Shown here: positions 1 through 9,797 of the stretch, in pieces | Numbering within the stretch: position 1 is the first letter of the stretch | Layout: each line of letters opens with the position of its first letter | Assembly: GCF_022095675.1 (NCBI RefSeq) | Contig: NZ_JAHYSG010000026.1 | Span: forward strand, 54,461 to 118,460 | DNA: 64,000 nucleotides | Source of the DNA: Dactylosporangium sp. AC04546 | Lineage (GTDB): Bacteria > Actinomycetota > Actinomycetes > Mycobacteriales > Micromonosporaceae | Direction of reading: 5' to 3' | Notes under the pieces: generated by a model | Told to the model about the DNA's origin: nothing | Database searches by the model: none | The model's input: only the letters and a program-made list of their open reading frames with translations | Made by a program: the position numbers and the translations under genes

Positions 1-1085
1 GCGCCGCCGAGGATCTGCACGGCCTTCTCGGTGACCGCGACCGCGACCTCGCCGGCCTTCAGCTTGCTCATGGAGCCCTCGCCGGCCTCGAACGGGCGGT
101 TGTTGCGGCCCATCCAGGCGGCCCGCCAGACGAGCAGCCGCGCGGCGTCGATCTCCATCTTCATGTCGGCCAGCGCGAACGCGATCGACTGGTTCTCGAT
201 GATCGGCCGGCCGAACTGCACCCGGCCCTTCGCGTACTCCAGCGCGTACTCGTACGCGGCCCGCGCCACGCCCAGCGCCTGCGCGCCGACCGCCGGCCGG
301 GACAGCTCGAACGTGCGCATCGCCGCCTGGCCCTGCGCCTTGCGGCCCTCGCGGGCCCGGGCGAGCCGGGCGTCGAGCGCCTCCTTGCCGCCGAGCAGGC
401 AGCGGCCGGGCACCCGGACCTCGTCGAGGAAGACGTCGGCGGTGTGCGAGGCGCGCAGCCCGAGCTTCTTGAGCTTCTTGGAGCCGTTCAGCCCCGGGGT
501 GCCGGGCGGCACGATGAACGCGGCCTGCCCGCGCGAGCCGAGCTCCGGTTCGACGCTCGCCGTGACAACGTGGACGTTGGCGATGCCGCCGTTGGTCGCG
601 AACGCCTTCTGGCCGCTGATGACCCACTCGTCCGTGCTTTCGTCGTACCGCGCCCGGGTGCGCATCGACCCGACGTCCGACCCGGCCTCGGGCTCGGTGG
701 TGCAGAACGCGGCGACCTGGGGGTCGCTCGCGTCACCGAAGCACTGCGGCACCCACTCCAGCATCTGCTCGGGCGTGCCGGAGGCGTAGATCGCGGCGAC
801 GGCCAGGCTGGTACCGAAGATCGCCATCCCGATGCCGGCGTCGCCCCAGAACAGCTCCTCGTTGGACAGGCACAGCGACAGTCCGGTCGGGTCGGCCCAG
901 GTGTTGGCCAGGAACTCGAACCCGTACAGGCCGATCTTCGCGGCCTCCTGGATCACCGGCCAGGGCGTCTCCTCGCGGGCGTCCCACTCGGCACCGGCGG
1001 GCCGTACGACGTCCAGGGCGAACCCGTGGACCCACTCCCGCAGGTCCCGTTGCTCCTCGTTGAGATCGAGCGAAAATTCCACCAT
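1..1085 (-). CDS. Acyl-CoA dehydrogenase, C-terminus cut by window edge
   Basis: Flavin-dependent enzyme that introduces the alpha-beta double bond in acyl-CoA thioesters. About 361 residues are visible from ATG at 1085; the reading frame runs off the window start without a stop. The FAD/substrate motif TEPEAGSDVGS lies near residue 125, and the late helix segment GRVQFGRPI is typical of the C-terminal helical domain. The start is supported by a GAGGAGG ribosome-binding site just upstream. The chain length or type of acyl group cannot be told. It is transcribed away from the palindrome array at 1256-1667, so that array lies in its 5' region. Family assignment is firm; physiological substrate is unknown. 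Confidence 0.93.
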   Translation of the reverse strand, partial: MVEFSLDLNEEQRDLREWVHGFALDVVRPAGAEWDAREETPWPVIQEAAKIGLYGFEFLANTWADPTGLSLCLSNEELFWGDAGIGMAIFGTSLAVAAIYASGTPEQMLEWVPQCFGDASDPQVAAFCTTEPEAGSDVGSMRTRARYDESTDEWVISGQKAFATNGGIANVHVVTASVEPELGSRGQAAFIVPPGTPGLNGSKKLKKLGLRASHTADVFLDEVRVPGRCLLGGKEALDARLARAREGRKAQGQAAMRTFELSRPAVGAQALGVARAAYEYALEYAKGRVQFGRPIIENQSIAFALADMKMEIDAARLLVWRAAWMGRNNRPFEAGEGSMSKLKAGEVAVAVTEKAVQILGG

Positions 1086-1210
1086 CGCGTTCCTCCTCTC
1101 GCTTGTTCGGGATCCCTTTGGCGCCGCTTTTCCCCCGCTGGGGGCGTCGTCGCCGGGGCACCGCGGTTGGTCGCATCTGCGGAACGCCGGGCATCTCCCT
1201 CCAGCGAACC

Positions 1211-1667
1211 CGACGCCGGGGTGTGGCTCGTGCTCGCGTCGCGGGCATCTGTTTCGGTCGGTCGACCGGCCGAGTGGTTGCGCTTGAAGCCGGGGTGCGG
1301 CTCCTGCTCGCGTGGCAGGTACCTGTTTCGGTCGGTCGACTGACCGAGTGGCGGGGTTTCCTCGGGTCGGTCGACCGGCCGAGTGGTCGAGCTTGAAGCC
1401 GGGGTGTGGCTCGTGCTCGCGTCGCGGGCATCTGTTTCGGTCGGTCGACCGACCGAGTGGTCGAGCTTGAAGCCGGGGTGCGGCTCCTGCTCGCGTCGCT
1501 GGCGATGTCTTCGGTCGGTCGACCGACCAAGTGGTTGCGGTTGCCGTTGGTCGGTCGACCGACCGAATGGCGCGGCTTCCCTAAGTCGGTCGACCGACCG
1601 AATGGTTGCGCTTGCCCCCGGTCGGTCGACCGACCGACCGCGCTTGCCGTGAGTCGGTCGACCGACC
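1211..1667. repeat. Array of nine GGTCGGTCGACCGACC palindromes
   Basis: Nine copies of the 16-bp palindrome GGTCGGTCGACCGACC lie at 1256, 1330, 1365, 1439, 1513, 1549, 1584, 1620 and 1652 (first bases). Four (1439, 1513, 1549, 1620) are perfect; the rest have one mismatch. Centre-to-centre spacings are 74, 35, 74, 74, 36, 35, 36 and 32 bp, about one or two units of 36-37 bp. Most copies are followed by GAGTGG or GAATGG. The first half is built of a 74-bp unit, and 1215-1268 is identical to 1398-1451, so it grew by segmental duplication. Between 1086 and 1708 no gene is supported. Function unknown: operator cluster, nucleoprotein site or expanding intergenic repeat. Confidence 0.9.
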
Positions 1668-1708
1668 GAACTGCGCCCGCGCGGAGACGGCCCGGATCGG
1701 AGAGCGGG

Positions 1709-2164
1709 TCAGCCCTTCGGGATGTCGAAGAGGTTGGCGATGTTCGCCGCCAGACCCAGGTCGCCCTTCGCCTTGAGCTTGCCCGTCATGAACATCATCA
1801 TGGGGTTGCCGGCACCCGAGACGACCTTGAGGAAGTCCACCGGACCGACCGTGATCGCGAGCTTCGGGTCCTGGTCGGCGCCCGGCGACAGCGTGCAGGC
1901 CCCGTTGGCGATGACCAGCTCGTAGGTGTCGACGCCCCCGTCCGGACGGTCGGTGATCGTCCAGTGGATGATCGCGTTCGTCGAGCCGGCGCGGTCGGGG
2001 CGGAACAGCTCCGGGAAGCGGGAGAAGATCGTGTCGAGGACTTTGCCGCGCTGGTCGCTCTTCATGATGTCGGCGAGCTGGGAGTCCGGCGCGTTCTTGA
2101 CGAGCTGCGCGAACTGCTTGGGGTCGACGTTGTTGAAGTCGCCCAGGGCGTCGAGGTCGGACAT
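1709..2164 (-). CDS. SCP-2 sterol-transfer domain protein
   Basis: A 151-residue protein consisting almost only of an SCP-2 fold, a hydrophobic-tunnel domain that binds lipids or acyl-CoAs. The C-terminal part, with the hydrophobic MMMFMTGKLKAKGDL segment near residue 125, is the typical lipid-binding stretch. The family accompanies fatty-acid and sterol metabolism genes, which agrees with the acyl-CoA dehydrogenase beyond the palindrome array. It is divergent from a TetR regulator and shares its operator region, so repression by that regulator is likely. A GGAGGG ribosome-binding site precedes the ATG. The actual ligand is unknown. Confidence 0.9.
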   Translation of the reverse strand: MSDLDALGDFNNVDPKQFAQLVKNAPDSQLADIMKSDQRGKVLDTIFSRFPELFRPDRAGSTNAIIHWTITDRPDGGVDTYELVIANGACTLSPGADQDPKLAITVGPVDFLKVVSGAGNPMMMFMTGKLKAKGDLGLAANIANLFDIPKG

Positions 2165-2180
2165 GCTGTGCCCTCCGTTG

Positions 2181-2186
2181 ATATTA
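2181..2186 (-). promoter_or_regulatory. -10 box of the SCP-2 gene
   Basis: On the minus strand this reads TAATAT, 16 bp before the SCP-2 ATG. It sits immediately beside the 30-bp dyad at 2189-2218, so a repressor bound there would cover the -35 region. No good -35 hexamer is visible. Confidence 0.5.
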
Positions 2187-2188
2187 AG

Positions 2189-2218
2189 CTACTCGCGCGT
2201 AACCTTACGCACGAGTAG
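2189..2218. promoter_or_regulatory. TetR-type operator between SCP-2 and tetR genes
   Basis: A 30-bp dyad: CTACTCG and CGAGTAG form the outer arms and GCGTAA with TTACGC the inner arms around a central CC. Only the centre and one pair fail to match. It lies between the divergent start codons, 13 bp before the tetR ATG and 24 bp before the SCP-2 ATG. That is the usual place for an autoregulated TetR-family operator. Confidence 0.75.
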
Positions 2219-2231
2219 GTAAGGTGGCAAG

Positions 2232-2846
2232 ATGCTGAAACGGCTCCCCCGGGTCGTCCGCGAGCAGCAGATGCTCGACGCCGCGGTCAAGGTGTTCGCC
2301 GACCGAGGCTTCCACGCGGCGTCGATGGACGAGATCGCGGAGGCCGCCGGGATCTCCAAGCCGATGGTGTACGCCTACCTCGGCACCAAGGATGAGCTTT
2401 TCATCGCCTGCCTCCAGCGCGAGGCGACCCGCCTGATGGAGACCGTCGCGGCGGGGGTGCTGCCGGCCGCCGGCCCCGACGAGCAGCTCTGGAACGGCCT
2501 GCGCTCGTTCTTCACGTTCGTCGGGGCGCACCGCGACGGCTGGCGCGTCCTCTACCGCCAGGCCCGCAGCGAGCCGCACTTCGCCGGCGAGCTGGCCGGC
2601 ATGCGGGCCCGGATCGTCGAGGTGGTCGCCGGGCTGCTGGAGAGCGCCTGCGTGGCCGCCGCCGTGCCGGCGCGCCCGGGCGACTTCGTGGCCATGGCCT
2701 ACGCGTACGTGGGCGCTGCCGAGTCGCTCGCCGACTGGCTGGCCGACCACGAGGAGGAGGACCCGGAGCACACCGCGACGCGCATGATGAACTTCGTCTG
2801 GGTCGGCGCCGAGTCGCTCCTGCAGGGCCGGGTCTGGCGGGCCTGA
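2232..2846 (+). CDS. TetR/AcrR family transcriptional regulator
   Basis: A 204-residue regulator. The N-terminal helix-turn-helix spans about residues 10-55 (MDEIAEAAGISKPMVYAY), followed by a helical ligand-binding domain. An AAGGTGG ribosome-binding site fixes the ATG. It reads away from the SCP-2 gene over a 30-bp dyad at 2189-2218, the probable autoregulated operator. Given the SCP-2 and acyl-CoA dehydrogenase neighbours, an acyl-CoA or lipid ligand is plausible but is inference. Its stop codon lies 1 bp from the end of the convergent rhomboid gene. Confidence 0.92.
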   Translation: MLKRLPRVVREQQMLDAAVKVFADRGFHAASMDEIAEAAGISKPMVYAYLGTKDELFIACLQREATRLMETVAAGVLPAAGPDEQLWNGLRSFFTFVGAHRDGWRVLYRQARSEPHFAGELAGMRARIVEVVAGLLESACVAAAVPARPGDFVAMAYAYVGAAESLADWLADHEEEDPEHTATRMMNFVWVGAESLLQGRVWRA

Positions 2847-2847
2847 G

Positions 2848-3813
2848 CTACTTCGCGAAGGGGATGCCCGCCGGCGGCGTCAGGGTGGCGGTTTGCATCC
2901 CGAAGAGCACAGCAAGCACCAGCAGTACCCCGAGCACGGCCGTCGTCTGGATCAGCGCTCGCTGCTTCTGCGGTGCGTAGGCCAGCCCGGCCGCGATGAG
3001 CGCGCCGGTGACCATGCCGCCGAGGTGTCCGGCGATCGAGATGCCCGGCACGCTGAACGTGATGACGAGGTTGAGGATCAGCACTGGCACGATGCCGGCC
3101 ACGCTGCGGCGCATCCGGCGCAGCACCACGATCAGCGCGGCGAAGAGGCCGAAGATCGCGCCCGAGGCGCCCACCGTCTGGGTGGTCGGCGCCGCGAAGA
3201 GGTAGACACCGATGCTGCCGCCGATGCCCGACACAAGGTACAGCGACAGGAAGCGGACCCGGCCGAGCATCGCCTCCAGCGGGCGGCCCAGGACCCACAG
3301 GGCCCACATGTTCATCGCCAGGTGCAGCAGGCCGTAGTGCAGGAACATCGACGTGAAGATCCGGTAGTACTCACCGTCGTGCATGCCGCCCGGCATCAGG
3401 ACCCTGGTCCCCTCCAGCGGCCCGTCGGTGTAGGTGCCGAGCGGGTAGGTGACCAGCGCGCCCCACTCGTGCAGCGGCGTCGAGCCACCCAGCAGACCGC
3501 CCAGGCCCCCGCCGGCGATCGCGTTGGACTTGCCGGAACTGATGAACGCGGCGATGAAGACGAGCACGTTGATCACGATGAGCGTGATCGTCACCGTGCC
3601 CTGGGCGCCCGACGTGCCGCCGCCGAACGCGGTCCGGACGGGCCGCTGCGTCCGCGCACCCTCGCGGACGCAGTCCGGGCACTGGAAGCCGACCGACGCC
3701 TCGTTCATGCAGTCCGGGCAAATCGGCCGGTCACAGCGGGTGCACCGGACATACGTCTCGCGGGTCGGGTGCCGGTAGCAGACGGGGACCACGTTCGCCG
3801 GCGGCTGAGTCAT
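2848..3813 (-). CDS. Rhomboid intramembrane serine protease with zinc-binding N-terminus
   Basis: A 321-residue membrane protease. Residues 12-48 hold a B-box-like zinc site with cysteines in C-x2-C pairs. About six to seven transmembrane segments follow. The catalytic dyad is visible: Ser217 in GASG and His263 in AGHLGG. The conserved H164-x3-N168 of the second catalytic-core helix is also present. Rhomboids cleave transmembrane substrates within the membrane; the substrate here is unknown. A -10-like TAACCT (minus strand, 3820-3825) ends 6 bp before the ATG, so the mRNA is probably leaderless. Confidence 0.93.
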   Translation of the reverse strand: MTQPPANVVPVCYRHPTRETYVRCTRCDRPICPDCMNEASVGFQCPDCVREGARTQRPVRTAFGGGTSGAQGTVTITLIVINVLVFIAAFISSGKSNAIAGGGLGGLLGGSTPLHEWGALVTYPLGTYTDGPLEGTRVLMPGGMHDGEYYRIFTSMFLHYGLLHLAMNMWALWVLGRPLEAMLGRVRFLSLYLVSGIGGSIGVYLFAAPTTQTVGASGAIFGLFAALIVVLRRMRRSVAGIVPVLILNLVITFSVPGISIAGHLGGMVTGALIAAGLAYAPQKQRALIQTTAVLGVLLVLAVLFGMQTATLTPPAGIPFAK

Positions 3814-3848
3814 GCACCAAGGTTAGCTAGCCCTTGCGGGCTAGCCCG

Positions 3849-4394
3849 CTACGAGAGTCGCTGGATCTCCACGCGCTCGATCACGATGTCCTGGATCGGC
3901 CGGTCGCCCGAGGCGGTGCGGGCGCCGGCGATCTGGTCGACGACCTTGCGGGAGTCGTCGTCGGCGACCTCGCCGAAGATCGTGTGCTTGCCGTTGAGGT
4001 GCGGGGTCGGGCCCACGGTGATGAAGAACTGCGAGCCGTTGGTGCCGCCGCCGGTGAAGCGGTCGATGCCGGCGTTGGCCATGGCCAGCAGGTAGGGCCG
4101 GGCGAAGTGCAGGTCCGGGTGGATCTCGTCGTTGAAGGTGTAGCCCGGGCCGCCCCGGCCGGTGCCGGTCGGGTCGCCGCCCTGGATCATGAAGCCGTCG
4201 ATCACGCGGTGGAAGATGACGCCGTCGTAGTACGGGCCCCGGCCCGGCTCGCCGTTGCGCGGGTCGGTGTACTCCCGGGTGCCCTCGGCGAGCTCGACGA
4301 AGTTGCGCACGGTCTTCGGGGCGTGGTTGGGGAACAGCTCAAGCCGGATGGAGCCGGCGTTGGTGTGCAGCGTCGCGAACAGTTGCTCGGCCAC
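3849..4394 (-). CDS. Cyclophilin-type peptidyl-prolyl cis-trans isomerase
   Basis: A 181-residue single-domain cyclophilin that isomerises Xaa-Pro bonds during protein folding. The core motifs [15 protein letters not shown] (near residue 60) and GSQFFITVG (near 120) carry the catalytic Arg, Phe and Gln positions. At the site that is Trp in cyclosporin-sensitive cyclophilins, the motif reads HLNGKH, so cyclosporin binding should be weak. No signal peptide or membrane segment is present, so it is cytosolic. It lies head-to-tail downstream of no other gene and 35 bp upstream of the rhomboid gene start region on the same strand. Confidence 0.94.
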   Translation of the reverse strand: MAEQLFATLHTNAGSIRLELFPNHAPKTVRNFVELAEGTREYTDPRNGEPGRGPYYDGVIFHRVIDGFMIQGGDPTGTGRGGPGYTFNDEIHPDLHFARPYLLAMANAGIDRFTGGGTNGSQFFITVGPTPHLNGKHTIFGEVADDDSRKVVDQIAGARTASGDRPIQDIVIERVEIQRLS

Positions 4395-4513
4395 CAGTTC
4401 TCCCTTTCATTGGTGACATTCCGTCATCACCGTATCCGACGTGGATTCTGCCGGATCCGGGTGTGCGGGCCGCCGGTTCGGTGCACGATGACCAGCAGCG
4501 GCCGAGTCCATGA

Positions 4514-4540
4514 GGTTCTCCCTGGTTGGAATGGGGTAAC
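4514..4540 (+). promoter_or_regulatory. SigB-type stress promoter candidate
   Basis: GGTT at 4514-4517 and GGGTAAC at 4534-4540 are separated by 16 bp. This resembles the GGTT / GGGTA consensus of actinobacterial SigB-type general-stress sigma factors. It lies 37 bp before the GTG of the membrane protein gene at 4578. Confidence 0.5.
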
Positions 4541-4577
4541 CGGGGATGGACAGGTAGCGCCTCGGGAGGTGGAGCAA

Positions 4578-5210
4578 GTGTTTCGACGTCGTCAGGTGAA
4601 GACGCATAGCCGGCTCATGCGGGACGAGCTCGGGGAAAGCTTCGACCACCTGCGGATGGCCGCGGCGCACGCCGCCGATGGCGCTTCCGGCGCCTTGGCG
4701 CCACGCGTCGACGCCGCCCGCAAGGCGGTCAAGCCCGGCATGCGCAAGGCCCGTGACGCGGCCATGGGCGGCATGGACACGGTCCTCGTGATCGCCCGCG
4801 ACCGTTCGCGGGAGACCGGCAAGAAGGCCGGGAAGACGGGACGTAAGGGGAAGGCCCGAATGATGGGGAACGAGGGCCGGTCGCGCCGGTGGCCGATGGC
4901 GATCGGCGGGATTCTGGTCGCGGGGGCGGCCGTCGGTGCCGCGTCGGCGATGCTGCGCCGCCGGCGCAACCAGCAGAGCTGGGACGAGTACGGCACGACC
5001 CGCACCGCGAGTGAGACCGGCTCGATGGCCGACTCGGCGAAGTCGACGATGGACGCGGGGATCGAGAAGGCCAAGACCATGGGTGAGGCGGCCAAGGATC
5101 GCGCCTCCGACCTGATCGGCAGCAAGAGCACCAACCCCGGCCCCGCCGGCAGCGGTGAGTACGACAAGCCCTCGATGCCGCATTCGACGTCGAAGAACAG
5201 TCGTCCCTAG
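4578..5210 (+). CDS. Single-pass membrane protein of unknown function, YtxH-like
   Basis: About 210 residues from GTG at 4578, chosen because GGGAGGTGG lies 5 bp upstream; longer in-frame extensions overlap the divergent cyclophilin gene and have no such site. A basic, Lys/Arg-rich N-terminal half precedes one membrane segment near residues 110-132 (AIGGILVAGAAVGAASA) and a hydrophilic Ser/Lys-rich tail. The layout resembles YtxH-like general-stress proteins, but the family cannot be confirmed. A SigB-type promoter candidate upstream fits a stress role. It ends at a strong bidirectional terminator shared with corA. Confidence 0.75.
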   Translation: MFRRRQVKTHSRLMRDELGESFDHLRMAAAHAADGASGALAPRVDAARKAVKPGMRKARDAAMGGMDTVLVIARDRSRETGKKAGKTGRKGKARMMGNEGRSRRWPMAIGGILVAGAAVGAASAMLRRRRNQQSWDEYGTTRTASETGSMADSAKSTMDAGIEKAKTMGEAAKDRASDLIGSKSTNPGPAGSGEYDKPSMPHSTSKNSRP

Positions 5211-5229
5211 CAGGATCGATCGTGTAGGC

Positions 5230-5258
5230 GGGCCGTCCCCGGCCACGGGGGACGGCCC
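5230..5258. terminator. Bidirectional terminator between convergent genes
   Basis: Perfect 11-bp stem GGGCCGTCCCC / GGGGACGGCCC with a 7-nt loop, lying 20 bp after the membrane protein gene and 10 bp after the corA stop. No T-run is present, which is common in high-GC actinobacteria. Confidence 0.75.
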
Positions 5259-5267
5259 ACCTATGCG

Positions 5268-6404
5268 TCACAACCAGCCGGCGCGGCGGAACATCCGGTA
5301 CAGCGCGGCGCAGCCCAGGAAGATCACCAGCATCAGCACCGGGTAGCCGAAGACCCACTTCGTCTCCGGCATGAAGTCGAAGTTCATCCCGTAGATGCCG
5401 GCGACCGCGGTCGGGACCGCGGCGATACCGGCCCACGCGGCGATCTTGCGCATGTCGTTGTTCTGGTCGACGCTCACCTGCGCCAGCCGCGCCTGCAGCA
5501 CCGAGTTGATCACGTCGTCGAGGTACAGCACCTGCTCGACCGCGCTCGCGAGGTGGTCGTTGACGTCGCGGAAGTACCGCCGGATCTCATCCGGAACGTC
5601 CGCGAGCTGCCCGTTGGCCAGCCCCGCGAGGGGTCGCTGCAGCGGCAGCACGGCGCGCTTGAACTCCATCAGCTCGCGCTTGAGCTGGTACACCCGCTGG
5701 ATCCGGTTGCTGCCCCTGGACCGGTCCGGGCTGCTGAACACCTGGTCCTCGACCGCGGCGACGTCCTCCTCGATGCCGGTCGCCACCTCGACCAGCGTGT
5801 CCACCACGCTGTCGGCGACGGCGTAGGCGACCGCCCACGGGCCCCGCTCCAGCACCTCCCGGCGCCGCTCCAGCCCGGTGCGCACCGGCGCCAGCCGGGC
5901 CGCGTCGCCGTGGCGCACGGTGATGATGAAGTGCTCGCCGATGAACATCAGCAGGTCGCCCGTCTCGACGACCTCACTGGTGTCGGTGAGCTCGTCGTGC
6001 TCGACGTAGCGAGCGGTCCGCATCGTTACGAAGATCATCTCTCCGTAGCGCTCGACCTTCGGCCGCTGCTTGGAGGTCACCGCGTCCTCGACGGCCAGCT
6101 CGTGCAGCTGGAACGTCTCGGCGATGTGCGCCATCTCCTCGGCGCGCGGCTCCTTGAGCCCGATCCACACGAACCCGTTGCGGTGCCGGCGCGCGACGCG
6201 CAGGGCCTCCGCGTAGTGCCACTCGCCCGGTTGGCGCACGCCGTCGACGTAGACGGCGCAGTCGACGATGGCGCTGCCCGTGGCGGGCTGGACGGCAGGG
6301 GCGGCCGGGGCCGCCGGGGTACTCAGCATCCGGGACATCGCCCGCACCGGTCGCGACAGCGCGCGCGAAAGGGGGCTGGTGTTCTGCTGCTGGTCGTCGG
6401 CCAT
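5268..6404 (-). CDS. corA: CorA-family magnesium/cobalt transporter
   Basis: A 378-residue CorA channel. The large N-terminal cytoplasmic domain is followed by two C-terminal transmembrane helices; the signature GMN lies at residues 339-341 in YGMNFDFMPE. The pentameric channel takes up Mg2+ and can carry Co2+ and Ni2+. The first 45 residues are Ala/Pro-rich and variable. A GGGAGG ribosome-binding site precedes the ATG. It follows the aminotransferase gene on the same strand, but a long hairpin at 6458-6516 separates them, so it probably has its own transcript. Confidence 0.94.
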   Translation of the reverse strand: MADDQQQNTSPLSRALSRPVRAMSRMLSTPAAPAAPAVQPATGSAIVDCAVYVDGVRQPGEWHYAEALRVARRHRNGFVWIGLKEPRAEEMAHIAETFQLHELAVEDAVTSKQRPKVERYGEMIFVTMRTARYVEHDELTDTSEVVETGDLLMFIGEHFIITVRHGDAARLAPVRTGLERRREVLERGPWAVAYAVADSVVDTLVEVATGIEEDVAAVEDQVFSSPDRSRGSNRIQRVYQLKRELMEFKRAVLPLQRPLAGLANGQLADVPDEIRRYFRDVNDHLASAVEQVLYLDDVINSVLQARLAQVSVDQNNDMRKIAAWAGIAAVPTAVAGIYGMNFDFMPETKWVFGYPVLMLVIFLGCAALYRMFRRAGWL

Positions 6405-6457
6405 CTCGACCTCCCGGAGTCATCGCATGGGAGTGTCGGCCCGCCCGGAAAGAAGTT

Positions 6458-6516
6458 GGCACCGGGTGGACCGACCGCAGGTGGGGGGTGGGGGCGCGGT
6501 CGGCCCACCCGGTGCC
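6458..6516 (-). terminator. 21-bp stem-loop between aminotransferase and corA
   Basis: Arms 6458-6478 and 6496-6516 pair over 21 bp with one mismatch, around a 17-nt loop that is very G-rich on the plus strand. It lies 110 bp past the aminotransferase stop and 54 bp before the corA start. A terminator is the simplest reading; a corA leader element is possible. Confidence 0.5.
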
Positions 6517-6626
6517 GTTGGGGGGCGGGGGGTGATGCCTGCAGCGCGATTCGCAAAGCGCGCCGGGCTGGATTTTGATCCATCCGGTACCGGCTGGGGA
6601 ACCACCCCCACCATCACGTTTTGGTG

Positions 6627-7718
6627 TCAGCTTTTGCGAACGGCCTCGATCGCCGCCGCCAATCGCTGCACACCCTCGTCGACCTGATCGGTCAGCACCG
6701 CCGAGTAGGCCAGCCGCACCGAGTGCCGGCCGCCCTCGATCAGGAAGTCGCTGCCCTTGACCACGGCCACCCCGAAGTCGCGGGCCGCCACCGTCTCCAG
6801 CTCGGTCGTGTCCACGTCCTCGGGCAGCTCGACCCACAGGAAGTAGCCGCCGTCGGGCTCCACGAACGTCGCGTCGGGGATGTGCTTCCGCAGCCCCTCG
6901 GCCAGCAGTCGGGCCCGCTCGCCGAGCGTCGCCGACACCTTCTCGATCGAGCGGCCGATGTCGCCGCTGACGCAGAACTGATGCGTGATGGCCTCGGCGA
7001 CCATGCTCGGCGAGATGTACAGGTTGGTGGCCTTCTTGGCGATCGAGGAGATCGTCGCCTTCGGCCCGACCAGGTAGCCGACCCGTAGCCCGGGGGCGAT
7101 CGTCTTGGTGAAGGAGCTGGCGTGCACCACGACGCCGTCCGCGTCCTGGGACAGCATCGTCGGCAGCTTCTCGCCCCGGAAGCGGATGTCCGCGTACGGG
7201 TCGTCCTCGAAGATCGTGAACCCGTACTGCGTGGCCAGCGCGAGCAGCGCCTGCCGCTTCTCCGCCGACAGGGTGACGCCGGCCGGGTTCTGGAAGTTCG
7301 GGATCACGTGGGCGAGCGTGGGGCGCACGCCGCTCTCCAGGAGCCGCTTGAGCTCCTCGATGTCGAGCCCGTCCTCCTGGATGGTCACCTGGTGGACCTC
7401 TGCGCCGCGGTTGCGCAGGTTGAGCAGCGTGCGGTCGTAGGTCGGCTTCTCCACCACGACGACGTCACCCGGCTTGACCAGGTGCTCGAACAGCAGCGCG
7501 TCGGCCTGCATCGAGCCGTTGGTGACGATGACCTGCTCGGCCTCGACGCCGTGCTTGGCGGCGATCCACGAGCGCAGGGGAAGGTAGCCGACGGACGTGC
7601 CGTAGGCGGTGATGCCAGCCGGGTCGGCCTCGAAGGCGCGGGCAGCGGCGGCCTTGAGCCCTTCGACGTCGATGATGTCGAGACTGGGCGCGCCACGGGC
7701 AAAAGAGATGAGCTGCAT
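6627..7718 (-). CDS. PLP-dependent class I/II aminotransferase
   Basis: A 363-residue fold-type I aminotransferase. The PLP Schiff-base lysine is Lys205 in SSFTKTIAPGLRVGY; NPAG (144-147) and the D-x-x-Y pair near 172-175 bind the cofactor. A late Arg in RHSVRLAYS should hold the substrate carboxylate. It resembles the 2-aminoadipate/aromatic aminotransferase (LysN/ARO8-like) subgroup that also forms the C-terminal part of MocR regulators, but here it has no DNA-binding domain. Substrate not determinable. A -10-like TAGGCT (minus strand, 7725-7730) ends 6 bp before the ATG. Confidence 0.9.
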   Translation of the reverse strand: MQLISFARGAPSLDIIDVEGLKAAAARAFEADPAGITAYGTSVGYLPLRSWIAAKHGVEAEQVIVTNGSMQADALLFEHLVKPGDVVVVEKPTYDRTLLNLRNRGAEVHQVTIQEDGLDIEELKRLLESGVRPTLAHVIPNFQNPAGVTLSAEKRQALLALATQYGFTIFEDDPYADIRFRGEKLPTMLSQDADGVVVHASSFTKTIAPGLRVGYLVGPKATISSIAKKATNLYISPSMVAEAITHQFCVSGDIGRSIEKVSATLGERARLLAEGLRKHIPDATFVEPDGGYFLWVELPEDVDTTELETVAARDFGVAVVKGSDFLIEGGRHSVRLAYSAVLTDQVDEGVQRLAAAIEAVRKS

Positions 7719-7782
7719 GATGGCAGCCTACGAGAGCGGCCCGGCCCCACTCAGCCGAGTTCCGGGCCGTCCCACCGGGTAG

Positions 7783-9711
<1,929 letters not shown>

Positions 9712-9764
9712 ATGAGGTCCGTGCGGATAGTCTCGTCACCCGCAGGTCACGTATGGTGCGTGTC

Positions 9765-9797
9765 GTGAAGCTCGCTCGCAACCCTAACGGCTCGTGA
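9765..9797 (+). CDS. Leaderless 10-residue mini-ORF coupled to the flippase gene
   Basis: GTG at 9765 encodes VKLARNPNGS, ending in TGA at 9795-9797. That stop overlaps the GTG start of the flippase gene (GTGA). A -10-like TATGGT (9752-9757) ends exactly 7 bp before the mini-ORF start, so ribosomes could load directly on the transcript 5' end and re-initiate at the flippase. The flippase itself lacks a good ribosome-binding site. Translation is inferred, not shown. Confidence 0.45.
   Translation: MKLARNPNGS

Noticed and set aside
1211..1667. CRISPR array
   Set aside because: The spacers between palindromes are short (about 16-20 bp) or are themselves repeats, and no cas genes are present.
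3834..4577. N-terminal extension of the membrane protein gene at 4578
   Set aside because: It would overlap the whole cyclophilin gene on the other strand and has no ribosome-binding site; GTG 4578 has a strong one.
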